This document shows positions 31,232 to 41,805 of a stretch of DNA of 64,000 bases, piece by piece. Origin of the DNA: Synechococcaceae cyanobacterium SM2_3_1 (GTDB taxonomy: Bacteria; Cyanobacteriota; Cyanobacteriia; Thermostichales; Thermostichaceae); contig JAAUUJ010000003.1 of the NCBI GenBank assembly GCA_012030715.1, positions 1-64,000 of the forward strand. Direction: 5' to 3'. Under the pieces are notes generated by a model. That model searched no databases. It saw only the letters and a program-made list of their open reading frames with translations, and was not told where the DNA came from. The position numbers and the translations under genes are program-made. How positions within the stretch are numbered: position 1 is the stretch's first letter; each line of letters starts with the position of its first letter.

Positions 31232-31771
31232 TCAGAAGTCTTTCAGAGGCTCCAGTTTCTCGATGTGATCCCGAATACTGTTGAGATCGATGTAGCGATC
31301 GGTGGCATTGCGGAGCTCACGTGCAATCATGCCTTCGGTTGAGACCACGGTGATGAGGGTGTTTTTGGAGCGGAGCAGCTCGATGGCTCGCTCAAAGTCT
31401 CCATCCCCACTGAACAGGACAATCTGATCATACTGATCGACCGTATTAAACATATCAATCACGATCTCGATGTCCAGGTTCGCCTTCTGGGAATAGCGTC
31501 CTGAATCCTCATCGCGGTATTCCTTGAGAAGTTTGGTGCGTACTGTAAACCCTAGGCTGATCAGGGCGTCCCGAAAGGCTCGCTGATCATGGGGATCTTT
31601 GATGCCTGTATACCAGAAAGCATTGATCAGTTCGATATGGGTCTGGGTATGGGCAAAGTGGGCCAGGACTCTGCGAGGGTCAAAAAACCAGCCATTTTTC
31701 TGCTGCGCGTAGAACATGTTGTTGCCATCAATAAAGATGGAAACACGGCTCCTCTGCCGAGAGCAAGTCAT
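31232..31771 (-). CDS. NYN-domain (LabA/DUF88-type) protein
   Basis: VSIFIDGNNMFYAQ, KANLDIEIVIDMF, QIVLFSGDGDFERAIELL. Confidence 0.9.
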   Translation of the reverse strand: MTCSRQRSRVSIFIDGNNMFYAQQKNGWFFDPRRVLAHFAHTQTHIELINAFWYTGIKDPHDQRAFRDALISLGFTVRTKLLKEYRDEDSGRYSQKANLDIEIVIDMFNTVDQYDQIVLFSGDGDFERAIELLRSKNTLITVVSTEGMIARELRNATDRYIDLNSIRDHIEKLEPLKDF

Positions 31772-31933
31772 AAATTATAACCTTTTACCTTTTATTGTGA
31801 ATAGTCTATGAATCTGGTTAAGTCTGCATTGAACTCATCTTTATTCAGACTGCATAAGCGTTAGCCCTCTATTATAAGCAGTGTTAACTGACCACGCTAG
31901 TTGAAATCTTGCGGATCCTGCAGTGCGAAGCGC

Positions 31934-32872
31934 TTACTCCTGAGCGCGGGGTGGGCGTTCGGGTAAAACCCCCTGCGGTCGCAGTAACAGGATGGCTTGC
32001 AGGATGACACCAATCAATAAAATCCTGAGGGGACCTACTCGAGTCACCAGTTCCGAGGGCAGAAACCCAGCCATCAACTCTGTTAGGGATCGGATCCCCC
32101 AGATGGCCACGGCTCCCAGAAGCGCACCTCGATTATTGCCACTGCCTCCCGCAATTAACATGACCCAGACAATAAAGGTAGCAAATTCGGGTTGAAAAGC
32201 TTCGGGGCTGATAAAGGTTACAAAATGAGCGTAGAGAGCACCTGCCAATCCCATCACCTGTGATCCCAGGACAAAAGCCTGCAGTCGAAAGTTGAGGACA
32301 CTTTTTCCGGCTGCTGCTGTCGCCTGTTCATCCTCACGGATGGCCCGCAATACTCGCCCCCAAGGGGATCGATAGGCTCGTTCCAACGCCCAGTAGATCA
32401 GCCCCACAGCTGACAACACCAGAAGGCAGTAGACCAGCGCATCTCTGCCCTCGATCAGTCCCGACAAAGGCTTGGGAATGCCTGCAATTCCACGCACCCC
32501 ATTGGTTAACTCATCTTCATTTTTGAGGATCAGGCGAACAATTTCTGCCAGACCAATCGAGGCAATTGCCAGGTAGTCGGAGCGCAGATTCAGGGTAATC
32601 AGCCCGATCAGGAAAGCCAGAAATCCGGCCATGAAGATGGCAGCCAGGGCTCCCAGCCAGAAGGGCCATCCAAAGCCGCCCAAATGAGCAGTGCTGGAGG
32701 GTGTGGTGAGAATGGCACTGGTGTAAGCGCCAATGGCAAAAAAGGCCCCCACCCCCAGATTGAGCATCCCGGTGTATCCCCATTGCACATTGAGGCCGAG
32801 GGTGAGTATGGCGTAGATTCCGGCCAGAGTAAGAAAAAAAACAAAAAAATTCAGAAGTCCTGCCCATTCCAT
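31934..32872 (-). CDS. livM: Branched-chain amino acid-type ABC transporter permease (LivM family)
   Basis: LTLGLNVQWGYTGMLNLGVGAFFAIGAY, YLAIASIGLAEIVRL. Confidence 0.88.
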   Translation of the reverse strand: MEWAGLLNFFVFFLTLAGIYAILTLGLNVQWGYTGMLNLGVGAFFAIGAYTSAILTTPSSTAHLGGFGWPFWLGALAAIFMAGFLAFLIGLITLNLRSDYLAIASIGLAEIVRLILKNEDELTNGVRGIAGIPKPLSGLIEGRDALVYCLLVLSAVGLIYWALERAYRSPWGRVLRAIREDEQATAAAGKSVLNFRLQAFVLGSQVMGLAGALYAHFVTFISPEAFQPEFATFIVWVMLIAGGSGNNRGALLGAVAIWGIRSLTELMAGFLPSELVTRVGPLRILLIGVILQAILLLRPQGVLPERPPRAQE

Positions 32873-33750
32873 CAGGAACGCCCTCCAAACAGTCCTGTAG
32901 GACGCAGGATCAGCATCAGAACCAGAACTGCAAAGGCAATCCCGGAGCGATAAGCAGGAGAGATCACCTGTGTGGAAAGTTCTTCTGTAATGCCGATGAC
33001 CAGTCCACCCACAATGGCGCCGTAGGGACGCCCAATCCCTCCCAAAATGGCAGCAGCAAAAACGGGGAGTAACTGGGTCCAGCCCATGGTGGGATGCAGT
33101 CGCGTATCCAGACCGAGAAATAGGCCAGCTGCGCAGGCGAGGGTAGCTCCCTGGATCCAGGTCCAGCGCACCACTTCTTCGGTGTCGATCCCGGTGATCT
33201 GGGCCAGACTGACATTATCTGCCATTGCTCGCATGGCTTTGCCCACACGGGTACGCTGCAGGAAGAGATGCAGTCCCATGACCAGCAGCAGGGCACCCAG
33301 GACAATGACGATTTGATCCGGCTTGATGCGCAATCCCAGGAATAGCAGCGGTTTTTGGATCCCGGTGCGAAACACTTGATTGTCGGTACCCCAGAGCAAC
33401 TGCACCGTGCTGCGCAGGATCAGGCCCACCCCAAAAGAAGAAATGAGGAGAATAACAGGCTCTCGGCGGCGCAGGCGTTTAAACAAAAAGCGATCAATGC
33501 CGAGAGCCACCAGGACGGTTGCCCCCATGGCGAGGGGGAAGCTTAACCAGAGGGGAAGTCCCAGGCTGACAGCCGTGAAGCCGAAATAGGCTCCGAGGGT
33601 CATCAGATCGCCATGGGCAAAATTGGCAAACCGGAGAATGCCAAACAGCAGCGAGACCCCAATGGCCCCAAGAGCCAGAATGCTGCCGTAGACCACCCCG
33701 TAGAGAATCAGTTGCAATTGTTCCAGCACAAGCCATCCACCTGGAGGCAC
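32872..33750 (-). CDS. livH: Branched-chain amino acid-type ABC transporter permease (LivH family)
   Basis: LALGAIGVSLLFGILRFANFAHGDLMTLGAY, MRAMADNVSLAQITGID. Confidence 0.88.
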   Translation of the reverse strand: MPPGGWLVLEQLQLILYGVVYGSILALGAIGVSLLFGILRFANFAHGDLMTLGAYFGFTAVSLGLPLWLSFPLAMGATVLVALGIDRFLFKRLRRREPVILLISSFGVGLILRSTVQLLWGTDNQVFRTGIQKPLLFLGLRIKPDQIVIVLGALLLVMGLHLFLQRTRVGKAMRAMADNVSLAQITGIDTEEVVRWTWIQGATLACAAGLFLGLDTRLHPTMGWTQLLPVFAAAILGGIGRPYGAIVGGLVIGITEELSTQVISPAYRSGIAFAVLVLMLILRPTGLFGGRS

Positions 33751-33794
33751 CTAACCGTTTCAATGTACTGTACTGGAAGACCGTACCGGAGTAC

Positions 33795-34645
33795 TTATGG
33801 GCACAGGGTTGGACTTTTGGGTTGGCAGGTGGGGCAAAAATGGGCCGATCGGCCCGCGATTCTGAGGCGCTCAATCAAGGTGCTGCACCGACGGCACGGG
33901 AGACCCCGGCGACCATACACCCAGGCCTGTCCCTGATAATTGCCATTGATACCAGAGGCATCACGATAGTTGCGTAAAGTGGTGCCCCGTTGGTGTAAGC
34001 CCTCAGTGAGCACCTGTAGGATCTGAGTATGCAGAGTTTCGATGTCTTCTATCCGCAGGCGATTGCAGGGAGTCAGGGGATAAATATGACTGAGAAAAAG
34101 CGCTTCATCAGCATAGATGTTTCCCAGGCCTGCCACCAGCCGTTGATCCAAGAGGGCAGATTTAATCGCACGCTGACTTTTGCTCAGGGCTTGCGCCAGC
34201 TGGGGGGGAGAAAAATCCGCAGAGAAGGGTTCGGGCCCAGTCGTTGTAATGCGGTGATTACCGTAGGAACATCCTGCCCCTGAGGAATGGCCCACAGCTG
34301 TCCAAAGGTGCGCTGATCCTGAAAACGCAATTCTTTGTCCCCTTGAAGCCAAAAGCGCACGCGAGTGTGGGGAGTTGGGGGAGTTGGGGGAGTGAGATAG
34401 AGCAATTGCCCCGTCATGCGCAGGTGAATCCCCAGATGAAACCCCTGCTCAAAGGCAGCAATCAGGTATTTGCCCCGGCGGCCCCATGCCTGAAATCGCC
34501 CCCCTACCAGGATCTTGGTGAAGGTGGAGGGCTCAGGAGAGGCAATGGATCGCTCTAGGAGAATATCGACCTGAGTGACCACATCTGTCAGGGTTAAGGC
34601 TTCCAGGTCACAGCGAACCGTTTCAACTTCAGGGAGTTCTGGCAC
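33795..34645 (-). CDS. mutM: Formamidopyrimidine-DNA glycosylase; frame broken near 34230
   Basis: MPELPEVETVRCDLE...; other frame ...SALLDQRLVAGLGNIYADEALF...CRRCSTLIERLRIAGRSAHFCPTCQ zinc finger. Confidence 0.94.
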
Positions 34646-34669
34646 CTGAGGTTCTCAAGTATGCATAAA

Positions 34670-34707
34670 ACCCAGCCGGAAAGCCCTGGTAGGGATCCAG
34701 ACTGGGT
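34670..34707. terminator. Candidate terminator hairpin downstream of psaE
   Basis: ACCCAG...CTGGGT stem with inner pairing; T-run (AATTTT/TTTTA) on both sides. Confidence 0.55.
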
Positions 34708-34724
34708 CAAAATTTGATCGAACG

Positions 34725-34952
34725 TTATTCCGCGCTCGACTTACCCTTTTTCGCCGGAGGAGCTGCAATCACCTGCAGTTCATCTTCACGGAAGTTGTTG
34801 GTGTTGATGTTGTAGTAGTTAATCTTGTCAAAACGCACGATCACAGGGTATAGGATCCCGCCTTTATCAACCGCAGCCACAGTACCGACATCCCGATACC
34901 AGTAGGACTCCTTGCGCAGAACCCTGACCTTGGCGCCACGCTGAATTGCCAT
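34725..34952 (-). CDS. psaE: Photosystem I reaction center subunit IV
   Basis: [59 protein letters not shown]. Confidence 0.97.
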   Translation of the reverse strand: MAIQRGAKVRVLRKESYWYRDVGTVAAVDKGGILYPVIVRFDKINYYNINTNNFREDELQVIAAPPAKKGKSSAE

Positions 34953-35169
34953 GCTTATGCCTCCAAAATCTCACTTCACAATACCCTAGATGGGGAAATC
35001 CACTCAGTTTCTGTAGTTTTGTGACTTTACGTTTTGAGACCTCTCCAGAACCAAGATGTTGCTCGCGCTGCTCAGGTCTTCTCAGCAGGTTGTCATCAAC
35101 CTCTCATGCCCTGCGAGTCAGATCTGATACTCTATCTAGCATCTTGATCAGACACATCTAAAAATGTAG

Positions 35170-36097
35170 ATGTATTGGTATAGTTTGAGGGAAATGCCCA
35201 ATCAGATTCCCCTGGGACGAAAAGTGGCTCTCCAGAAAACTCTCAAGTTCTGGCAGGCCTATCTGCTCTTGCTGCCTGCAGTCAGTATCGTGGTGCTTTT
35301 GTTTGGTGGGGGGCTGGTGCTGGCCTTCCTGCAGAGTGTGGGCTTGATCGGCGTCCTGGGGCCACCCCAGTGGAACGGAGCGGCTTATGGGGCAGTGCTC
35401 ACCAATCCAGACCTGTTCAGATCCCTGGGAGCTAGCCTCTACATTGCTGGTGTTGCCACGGGTCTCAGCCTCGTGGGGAGTCTGGGACTGGCTTTCCTGC
35501 TCCAGCGAGCCGGTGCCTGGGCGAGTTTTGCTTGTCAGCTCACCCTTCCCATTCCTCATCTGGTGGGGGTGGTGGGGATGATCCTGCTGCTCTCCCCCCA
35601 GTGGACTGATCTCCAGGCTCTGTTACACCCTCAACTGGATCCAATCCGATCAGGATTTCCCCCTCTTGATTAATGACCCCTGGGGGCTGGGGGTGCTCTG
35701 CCACTTTCTCTGGAAGGAAATACCCTTCATGGCTCTGATCCTGCTGGCGGTGTTGCGGGGCTTGGGCAGGGAGTATGAGATCCAGGCGCGGGTGCTGGGG
35801 GCTTCGCCGTGGCAAACCTTTTGGCATGTGACCCTACCTCTGATCAAACCTGGGATCCTTTCCGCCAGTGTGATTGTCTTTGGGTTTACCCTGGGGAATT
35901 TTGAGGTGCCCTTTCTCCTGGGACCAACCTATCCGCGGACTCTGCCGGTGCAGATTTACCGGTTATTTACAGATATGGATCTGGCACGACGCAGCGAAGC
36001 CATTGCTCTGGGGTTGATCCTGGCGCTGATCTCCAGTAGTTTAATTTTTCTTTTCCTCTGGTGGGGGCATCGACAGGGGAGGCAAGAGCATGCGTAA
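35170..36097 (+). CDS. ABC transporter permease (YnjC N-half-like); frame broken near 35625; likely start 35194
   Basis: Multi-TM; second half has permease EAA-type loop ARVLGASPWQTFWHVTLPLIKPGI. Confidence 0.82.
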
Positions 36098-36879
36098 AAC
36101 CCTGATCCTGCTCGTGTTGCTGGTGTTACTCCTGCCTTTTCTGCCGTTGCTGATCTGGTCGGGAGCTGAAGGCTGGTATTTTCCAGAACTTATGCCCGCC
36201 TGGACGGGAGAGGGGTGGAAGGCTTTGGTTTCCAGTACTTCTCGGGTGGGGGAGGGGTTAATGCAAAGTCTGGGGGATTGCCCTCTCGGTTACCGGAATG
36301 GGCCTGGTGGTGGGGATCCCAGCGGGTCGAGCCCTGGGATTACACTCCTTTCCTGGAAAGCAAGGATTGCGACTGTTGCTGGTGCTGCCGATCCTGGTTT
36401 CCCCTCTGGCGACGCTCATGGGAATTCAGTTTGTCCTGATCCGGTTGCGTTTACATGGAACGTTGGTTGGGGTGATGCTGGTGCACCTACTGCCGACCAT
36501 CCCCTACCTCACCCTGGTGCTCAGCAGTGTTTTTGCCAACTTTGACCGCCGCTATGAAACCCAAGCCCGGATGCTGGGGGCCTCTCCCTGGCAAACGTTC
36601 TGGCAGGTCACCCTCCCCCTGATCAGTCCTGGGGTCGCGGTGGCGGCACTGTTTGCCTTTCTGATCTCGTGGAATGAGTTTCTCCTTACCTTTTTTATCG
36701 GCTCTGGCCAGGTGTTTACCCTGCCGATGGTGCTGTTCACACTCCTGCAGGGGGGAGATCATGGGCTGACTTCCGCAGTGGCCATCACTTCCTTGTTACC
36801 TGGGTTGATCTTTTTGCTGCTGGCCAGTCGGGTCCTCCATTCCGAAACTGCTGCCCTGGGAGGGTTGGGCACCTTATGA
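36090..36879 (+). CDS. ABC transporter permease (YnjC C-half-like); frame broken near 36275 at a G run
   Basis: Multi-TM; ARMLGASPWQTFWQVTLPLISPGV; correct reading LGIALSVTGMGLVVGIPAGRAL needs one G fewer. Confidence 0.82.
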
Positions 36880-39296
36880 GTGAACTGCATCTCTCTCAGC
36901 TCAGTAAATCCTTTGGCCAGGTCAGGGCGCTGCACGACTTGACGTTAGAGATGGCCAGTGGCGAGATCATGGCGCTGCTGGGTCCCTCGGGGTGTGGCAA
37001 GTCCACCACTCTGCAGCTGATTGCTGGGGTTCTGGCTCCCGATCAAGGTGAGATCCGCCTGGGGGAGAAGATCCTGAACCGTGTACCACCAGAAAAGCGA
37101 GGGGTAGCGCTGGTAATGCAGAAGGGGGTGCTATTCCCCCATATGACGGTGGGCGAGAATGTGGCCTTTGGCCTGAAAATGCGGGGGGTCAATCGCCCGG
37201 ATCGGGAGGCGTTGGCTCGCACCATGCTGGCCAGAGTTCATCTACCCCAGATGACCGATCGCAAGCCTGGGGAACTGTCCGGGGGACAGGCACAACGGGT
37301 GGCTTTAGCCCGAGCCCTGGTGATCCAACCCCAGCTGTTGCTGCTGGATGAACCCCTATCTGCTCTCGATGCCAATCTGCGGCAGGACATGCAGGATCTG
37401 ATTTTGGATCTGCAGGCACAAACGGGAGTCACGATGCTGATGGTTACCCATGATCAGGCAGAGGCGGTGGTGATGGCCCAGCGGATTGCCCTCTTGCTGG
37501 AGGGGGAACTGCACCAGGTGGGGACTCCGCGAGACTTCTATGAACGCCCGGTCTCGATCAGGGCAGCGCGGTTCTTCGGTGGTGTTAATTTCTGGCAGGG
37601 ACAGGCCTGGGGCTCACGGATAGAACTGGAGGCGGGTCCCGTCCTAACTTTAGGCATGCCAGCGACCGGAAACGTGGTGGTCACGATCCGTCCAGAGCAC
37701 ATTCAGCTGCAGTTACGGCGCCCAGCTCAAATTAATACCTGGCCGGGAAGGATCTGCACCCAACGGTACACAGGTACCCACCAACGGATCCAGGTGAAGA
37801 CGGAGGGGGGACTCAAGGTCCAGGTGGTTGGCAATCCATGCCAACGTTTTGCGAATGGCGATGAAGTTTGGCTCACGCTGCCCCCGCAGTCTCTCTGGTG
37901 CATTTCCCGTGCCGAGGGGTGCAGGCAGGAGGCCACAGCGATGACCTCTCCCGAAGGGGCCATTCACTCTCAATCTCAATGGTCATCCCAGCCATCTGAT
38001 TCGATGATCGGTACCTTACCCAAAGGAGCTTCCATGATCAAGCGACCCTTGCCCAAGCTCTATACCCGCCGTCAACTGCTGAAAGGCTTGAGCTGCGGGG
38101 CTGGCCTGCTGTCTTTGGGGATCAAGCCAGGGGTTTTTGCCCAAGAGACTCTGGATTTGTCAACTCTTACCTGGGAGCAAATATTAGAGGGCAGTCGCGC
38201 TCAGACTGTGAACTGGGCCATGTGGAGTGGTAGCGAAGTGGTGAATGGTTATGCGGATGGCTTTGTGGCAACCCAACTGCAGGATCGTTACGGCATTACC
38301 CTTAACCGTGTTCCCCTCACCGATACTGTAGAAGCTGTTAACAAAGTGGTGGGGGAAGTACAGGCAGGGCTCACCTCCGGAGGCAGTATTGATTTGATCT
38401 GGATCAATGGTGAAAATTTCCGCACGATGAAGCAGGGGAAGCTATTGCTGGGTCCTTTTCGGCAGCTTCTGCCCAGCAATCAGTTCTATGGCCCCGAGAA
38501 TGATGCCGTGAATCTTGACTTTGGACTACCAATTGAAGGCTTTTCTTCCCCCTACACAGGTAGCTACTACATCATGGCTATGGACAGTGCCAGGGTGGAT
38601 CAGCCCCCCCAAACCTTTGCGGAACTTCTGGCCTGGGCGCAGGCCAATCCAGGACGGTTTGCCTATGTGGCCCCGCCTGCGTTTGATGGCAGTAGATTTC
38701 TACTCACCACTCTCTACGGGGTTACTGGCGGCTACGATCAGTATGCAGGTCCAGAATTTCAAGAGGATCTTTGGACGGAGAAATCGCCGCTGGTTTTTGA
38801 GTACCTGCAGGAGCTGGAACCCTATTTGTGGCGGCAGGGACAAACCTACCCCCCCACCCAGTCGCGCTTGCATGAACTGTTTGCCAATGGCGAGATCTGG
38901 ATGATGCCTGTGTTCATCAGTCGGGTGGCCGAGGGAGTGGCAAGTGGACAGTTTCCCACCTCAACGCGGGCCTTTACCCTCCCTGGGGTGTCCCTCAATG
39001 ATCCCTCCTTCACGGCGATCCCTATCAATGCCAGTCACCCTCTCCCCGCCATGGTGCTGGCCGATCTGCTTTCCAGTCCTGAGGGGCAGTTGGAGAAATT
39101 CAAGCCCTCCGTCTGGGGGGATCCGCCGCTGCTGGATGTCAATCAGGTGCCGCCGGAATTTCAGACCCAATTTCAGGCGGTGGAGGCTGAATATGGCATC
39201 CCGCTCCAGAAACTGACCACGACGACCGTGCCAGTTGTCAATGCCGAGTACACCACCCGGTTGGAACAAACCTGGGAGCAGACCATTGCGCGATGA
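36876..39296 (+). CDS. ABC transporter ATPase (YnjD-like) reading in frame into a Tat-signal substrate-binding protein (YnjB-like); 806 aa ORF
   Basis: GPSGCGKSTTLQLIAG, LSGGQAQRVALARAL, LLLDEPLSALD; then TRRQLLKGLSCGAGLLSLG...FA Tat-like signal and SGGSIDLIWINGENFRTMKQG. Confidence 0.82.
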   Translation: MSELHLSQLSKSFGQVRALHDLTLEMASGEIMALLGPSGCGKSTTLQLIAGVLAPDQGEIRLGEKILNRVPPEKRGVALVMQKGVLFPHMTVGENVAFGLKMRGVNRPDREALARTMLARVHLPQMTDRKPGELSGGQAQRVALARALVIQPQLLLLDEPLSALDANLRQDMQDLILDLQAQTGVTMLMVTHDQAEAVVMAQRIALLLEGELHQVGTPRDFYERPVSIRAARFFGGVNFWQGQAWGSRIELEAGPVLTLGMPATGNVVVTIRPEHIQLQLRRPAQINTWPGRICTQRYTGTHQRIQVKTEGGLKVQVVGNPCQRFANGDEVWLTLPPQSLWCISRAEGCRQEATAMTSPEGAIHSQSQWSSQPSDSMIGTLPKGASMIKRPLPKLYTRRQLLKGLSCGAGLLSLGIKPGVFAQETLDLSTLTWEQILEGSRAQTVNWAMWSGSEVVNGYADGFVATQLQDRYGITLNRVPLTDTVEAVNKVVGEVQAGLTSGGSIDLIWINGENFRTMKQGKLLLGPFRQLLPSNQFYGPENDAVNLDFGLPIEGFSSPYTGSYYIMAMDSARVDQPPQTFAELLAWAQANPGRFAYVAPPAFDGSRFLLTTLYGVTGGYDQYAGPEFQEDLWTEKSPLVFEYLQELEPYLWRQGQTYPPTQSRLHELFANGEIWMMPVFISRVAEGVASGQFPTSTRAFTLPGVSLNDPSFTAIPINASHPLPAMVLADLLSSPEGQLEKFKPSVWGDPPLLDVNQVPPEFQTQFQAVEAEYGIPLQKLTTTTVPVVNAEYTTRLEQTWEQTIAR

Positions 39297-40183
39297 GGAC
39301 ACTGATGGAACCTTTAATTTTTCAGGAACGCTGCAGCCAGGAGAAAGGAGTGATCCGATCAGGTCGCCTGTTAGAGTTGCATCTTTATCCCGGCAATCAC
39401 TGTAATCGGGACTGTTCTTTCTGTACGGTCTTTGGCAGCCCTGCCGGAGAATTCTCTGCCTATACAGCTGCCGATCTGGATGCCGCTCTTGCCATCATTC
39501 TGTGGGAGGGGCAAGGAACCCTCAAATTTTATGGGGGAGAGCCTACCCTACATCTGGAAAATCTGCTCTGGGCAATTCAGTACATCCGTCAGCAGGGATT
39601 TCCAGGCGCCATGGTGATCTATTCCAATGGCATTCTGGCGGATCGGCTCATCCAGGTGCTGCAGTCGGATCCACTGGGTCGGACCACCGCTTCCCTCAAT
39701 TATTCAATTACTACGGGTAATGGGGCTCCTGCCATGCCCCGTCGGTCCCTGGAGATCTTGCTGGACTACGAACGCATGTATCCCGGCTCCATCGCCATTG
39801 GCCACGCCGATATTGTGGACTCAGGCCGAGGCGTGACCCCCTTTCAAGGAGACACAGACCGCCCCAAGCACAGCCACCGCTGCCCCCACTGTTATCCAGT
39901 TTTGCTCACCTCTGGCCAGTTTCATGCCTGTCCCTTTGCGGTCGAACTAAAGTCACCTCACTTTCATCTCGGAGATCGTCATAGCCCATCCTCAACGGTG
40001 ACCCACAATTTTCAGATTTTTTTGGAGTGGCTAGATCAGGTGCATGAACCCTATGCGAAGGCCCAGGATCTGCCCGCCTGTTCAGTCTGCTGGCACCATC
40101 TGGAACAGCTTCCCGTCCCTGAATTCTCAAAAGAATTGGATGAAGAAAAAGTTAGTTTCGGATCCCAAAAACTCTGTCCTTGA
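39293..40183 (+). CDS. Radical SAM protein with extra C-terminal cysteine pairs
   Basis: CNRDCSFC (CX3CX2C), LKFYGGEPTLHL, CPHC...C...CSVC; ATGA overlap with upstream ORF. Confidence 0.88.
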   Translation: MRTLMEPLIFQERCSQEKGVIRSGRLLELHLYPGNHCNRDCSFCTVFGSPAGEFSAYTAADLDAALAIILWEGQGTLKFYGGEPTLHLENLLWAIQYIRQQGFPGAMVIYSNGILADRLIQVLQSDPLGRTTASLNYSITTGNGAPAMPRRSLEILLDYERMYPGSIAIGHADIVDSGRGVTPFQGDTDRPKHSHRCPHCYPVLLTSGQFHACPFAVELKSPHFHLGDRHSPSSTVTHNFQIFLEWLDQVHEPYAKAQDLPACSVCWHHLEQLPVPEFSKELDEEKVSFGSQKLCP

Positions 40184-40408
40184 GTACATCTTTCGAATCA
40201 AAGGTATTGCTGAGATTTCTACAGCATTTCCCAGTCACCTGAGGTATATCCCTGGTCCCCATAGGCCATCGATCCTTGGGCATACTGTAGTTCACCAGGT
40301 TGGGGAACGCTGTATATACATATGAGACAGTCAAGGAATAGCTTTATGAGGTCACAATAGACAGAGTCTCCCAATTATGCACAAGAAAGATGTACTGATA
40401 AGCTAACG

Positions 40409-41322
40409 CTATTTGAGATTTTCTTCCACAGCCAATGCATCAATGGATTGTAAGATATAGCGTGTAATTTCCTCTCTTTTATAGAGGTCGTCCAATCGGT
40501 TTGGCGTATCTATATTGAGAGCGAAGAACACAGGGCCTGTTGGCCACTCGACCCATCCTACCCACCAACCCCAGCGTCCTTCCCAGCCAGTTTTAGCCCG
40601 TAGAATCCAATCCCGCTCTGCTTCAAAGATCATAATATCCTTGACTAATCGTTGGTGCTCAACCCTAAAAGGGAGCTCGTTTCGATACAGCTTTTGTAGA
40701 AAATAAACTTGCTCTTGTGCCGAGATTGCTAGCGTTCCATTAATCCAATAAGCACCTTCGCTAGTGCTTGGGTCTGCGTTTCCGTAATCAATTTGCGTTA
40801 GATATTCTCTTGCTTTCGCTTCTCCGATTTCGTTAGCAAAAATTTCGTAAACCCAAACGGCTGAGTTTCGCATAGCTGAGCGCAACGTTTGATCTTGATT
40901 GTGTGGAGCGAGTCCCTCTCCACTCTATCCCACTCAAAAAATTGAAATTCATCCCGAACAACACCGGCGTCGAGCGCAAAGAGAGAATGCGGAATCTTAA
41001 ATGTTGATGCTGGGGAATAAGCTCTGTCAGCCCGTTCCTGGTCGTAGACCCACAACTGCTGAGCATCTCCACGCTGATCTAATACCACGATAGTTCCTTG
41101 AGCCTCAGCGCTGTCAAAGAAACTGGCCCAATCCGGTCGCTCTTGCCTTTCTACACTGCCCAAAGACCTATCATCTACGGTGGTCGAATCACTTATCTTA
41201 GGTCGCTGCGCAATCTGCGGAGTATGTAGTCTATTACTAAGCTCTGCTGAGATAGGTGAAGTAAGCAGTACCCCTGCACTACCTATGACCAAAGAAACAA
41301 GTAAAAGGAAACGATAATTCAT
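40409..41322 (-). CDS. Class D (OXA-type) beta-lactamase; frame broken near 40850-40910
   Basis: PASTFKIPHSLFALD (SxxK), SAVW, YGN, KTGWEG motifs in order across two frames; N-terminal signal peptide. Confidence 0.85.
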
Positions 41323-41359
41323 AATGCCATCTTGCTGCGGTAAAAGTTTTCATTCTACA

Positions 41360-41397
41360 CATAGGCGGTAGCGCTAGCGACACTGCTGCCACCTATG
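41360..41397. terminator. Imperfect 13-bp inverted repeat just after the RidA stop codon
   Basis: CATAGGCGGTAGC...GCTGCCACCTATG (11/13 paired); no T-run seen. Confidence 0.4.
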
Positions 41398-41403
41398 CAA
41401 AAC

Positions 41404-41805
41404 TCATGGAACAATTGCAGTCACGCGGATTTCAATGCGCATCGTTGGCAGCCCAAGAGCCGCGACTCCTACCTGTGTCCAAATTGGGGCATGGTTGGGC
41501 ATGTAATGGCGATATAGCCTGACCATCACATCGTTCACCTCTGGGGGCAACCCGCCAACATGGTAAGAATTGACATGGACAACGTTCTCCCAACCCGCCC
41601 CGACAGCCGCCAGGGTTCGCTCTATATTTCGAAATGCCTGGGCAATCTCATCTGCGAGCGACTCGGGAATTTTCAGGTTGTCATCCCAACCACCTTGACC
41701 TGATGTCTCCACGCGATCGCCAATTTTTAGCGCTTGGGAGTAATGCAATTCATTCAGCATGTATTCCCCATAGCCGGGGTGATCAAAAAACTCGGGCTTA
41801 TTCAT
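41404..41805 (-). CDS. RidA/YjgF-family protein
   Basis: YSQALKIGDRVETSGQGGWDD...NIERTLAAVGAGWENVVHVNSY...PTMRIEIRVTAIV. Confidence 0.88.
   Translation of the reverse strand: MNKPEFFDHPGYGEYMLNELHYSQALKIGDRVETSGQGGWDDNLKIPESLADEIAQAFRNIERTLAAVGAGWENVVHVNSYHVGGLPPEVNDVMVRLYRHYMPNHAPIWTQVGVAALGLPTMRIEIRVTAIVP

Noticed and set aside
31934-33750. Complete Liv branched-chain amino acid transporter
   Set aside because: Only the two permease genes are present; no ATPases or binding protein nearby.
36090-36545. Separate overlapping permease genes as distinct products
   Set aside because: Both frames join into one permease if one G is removed near 36275.
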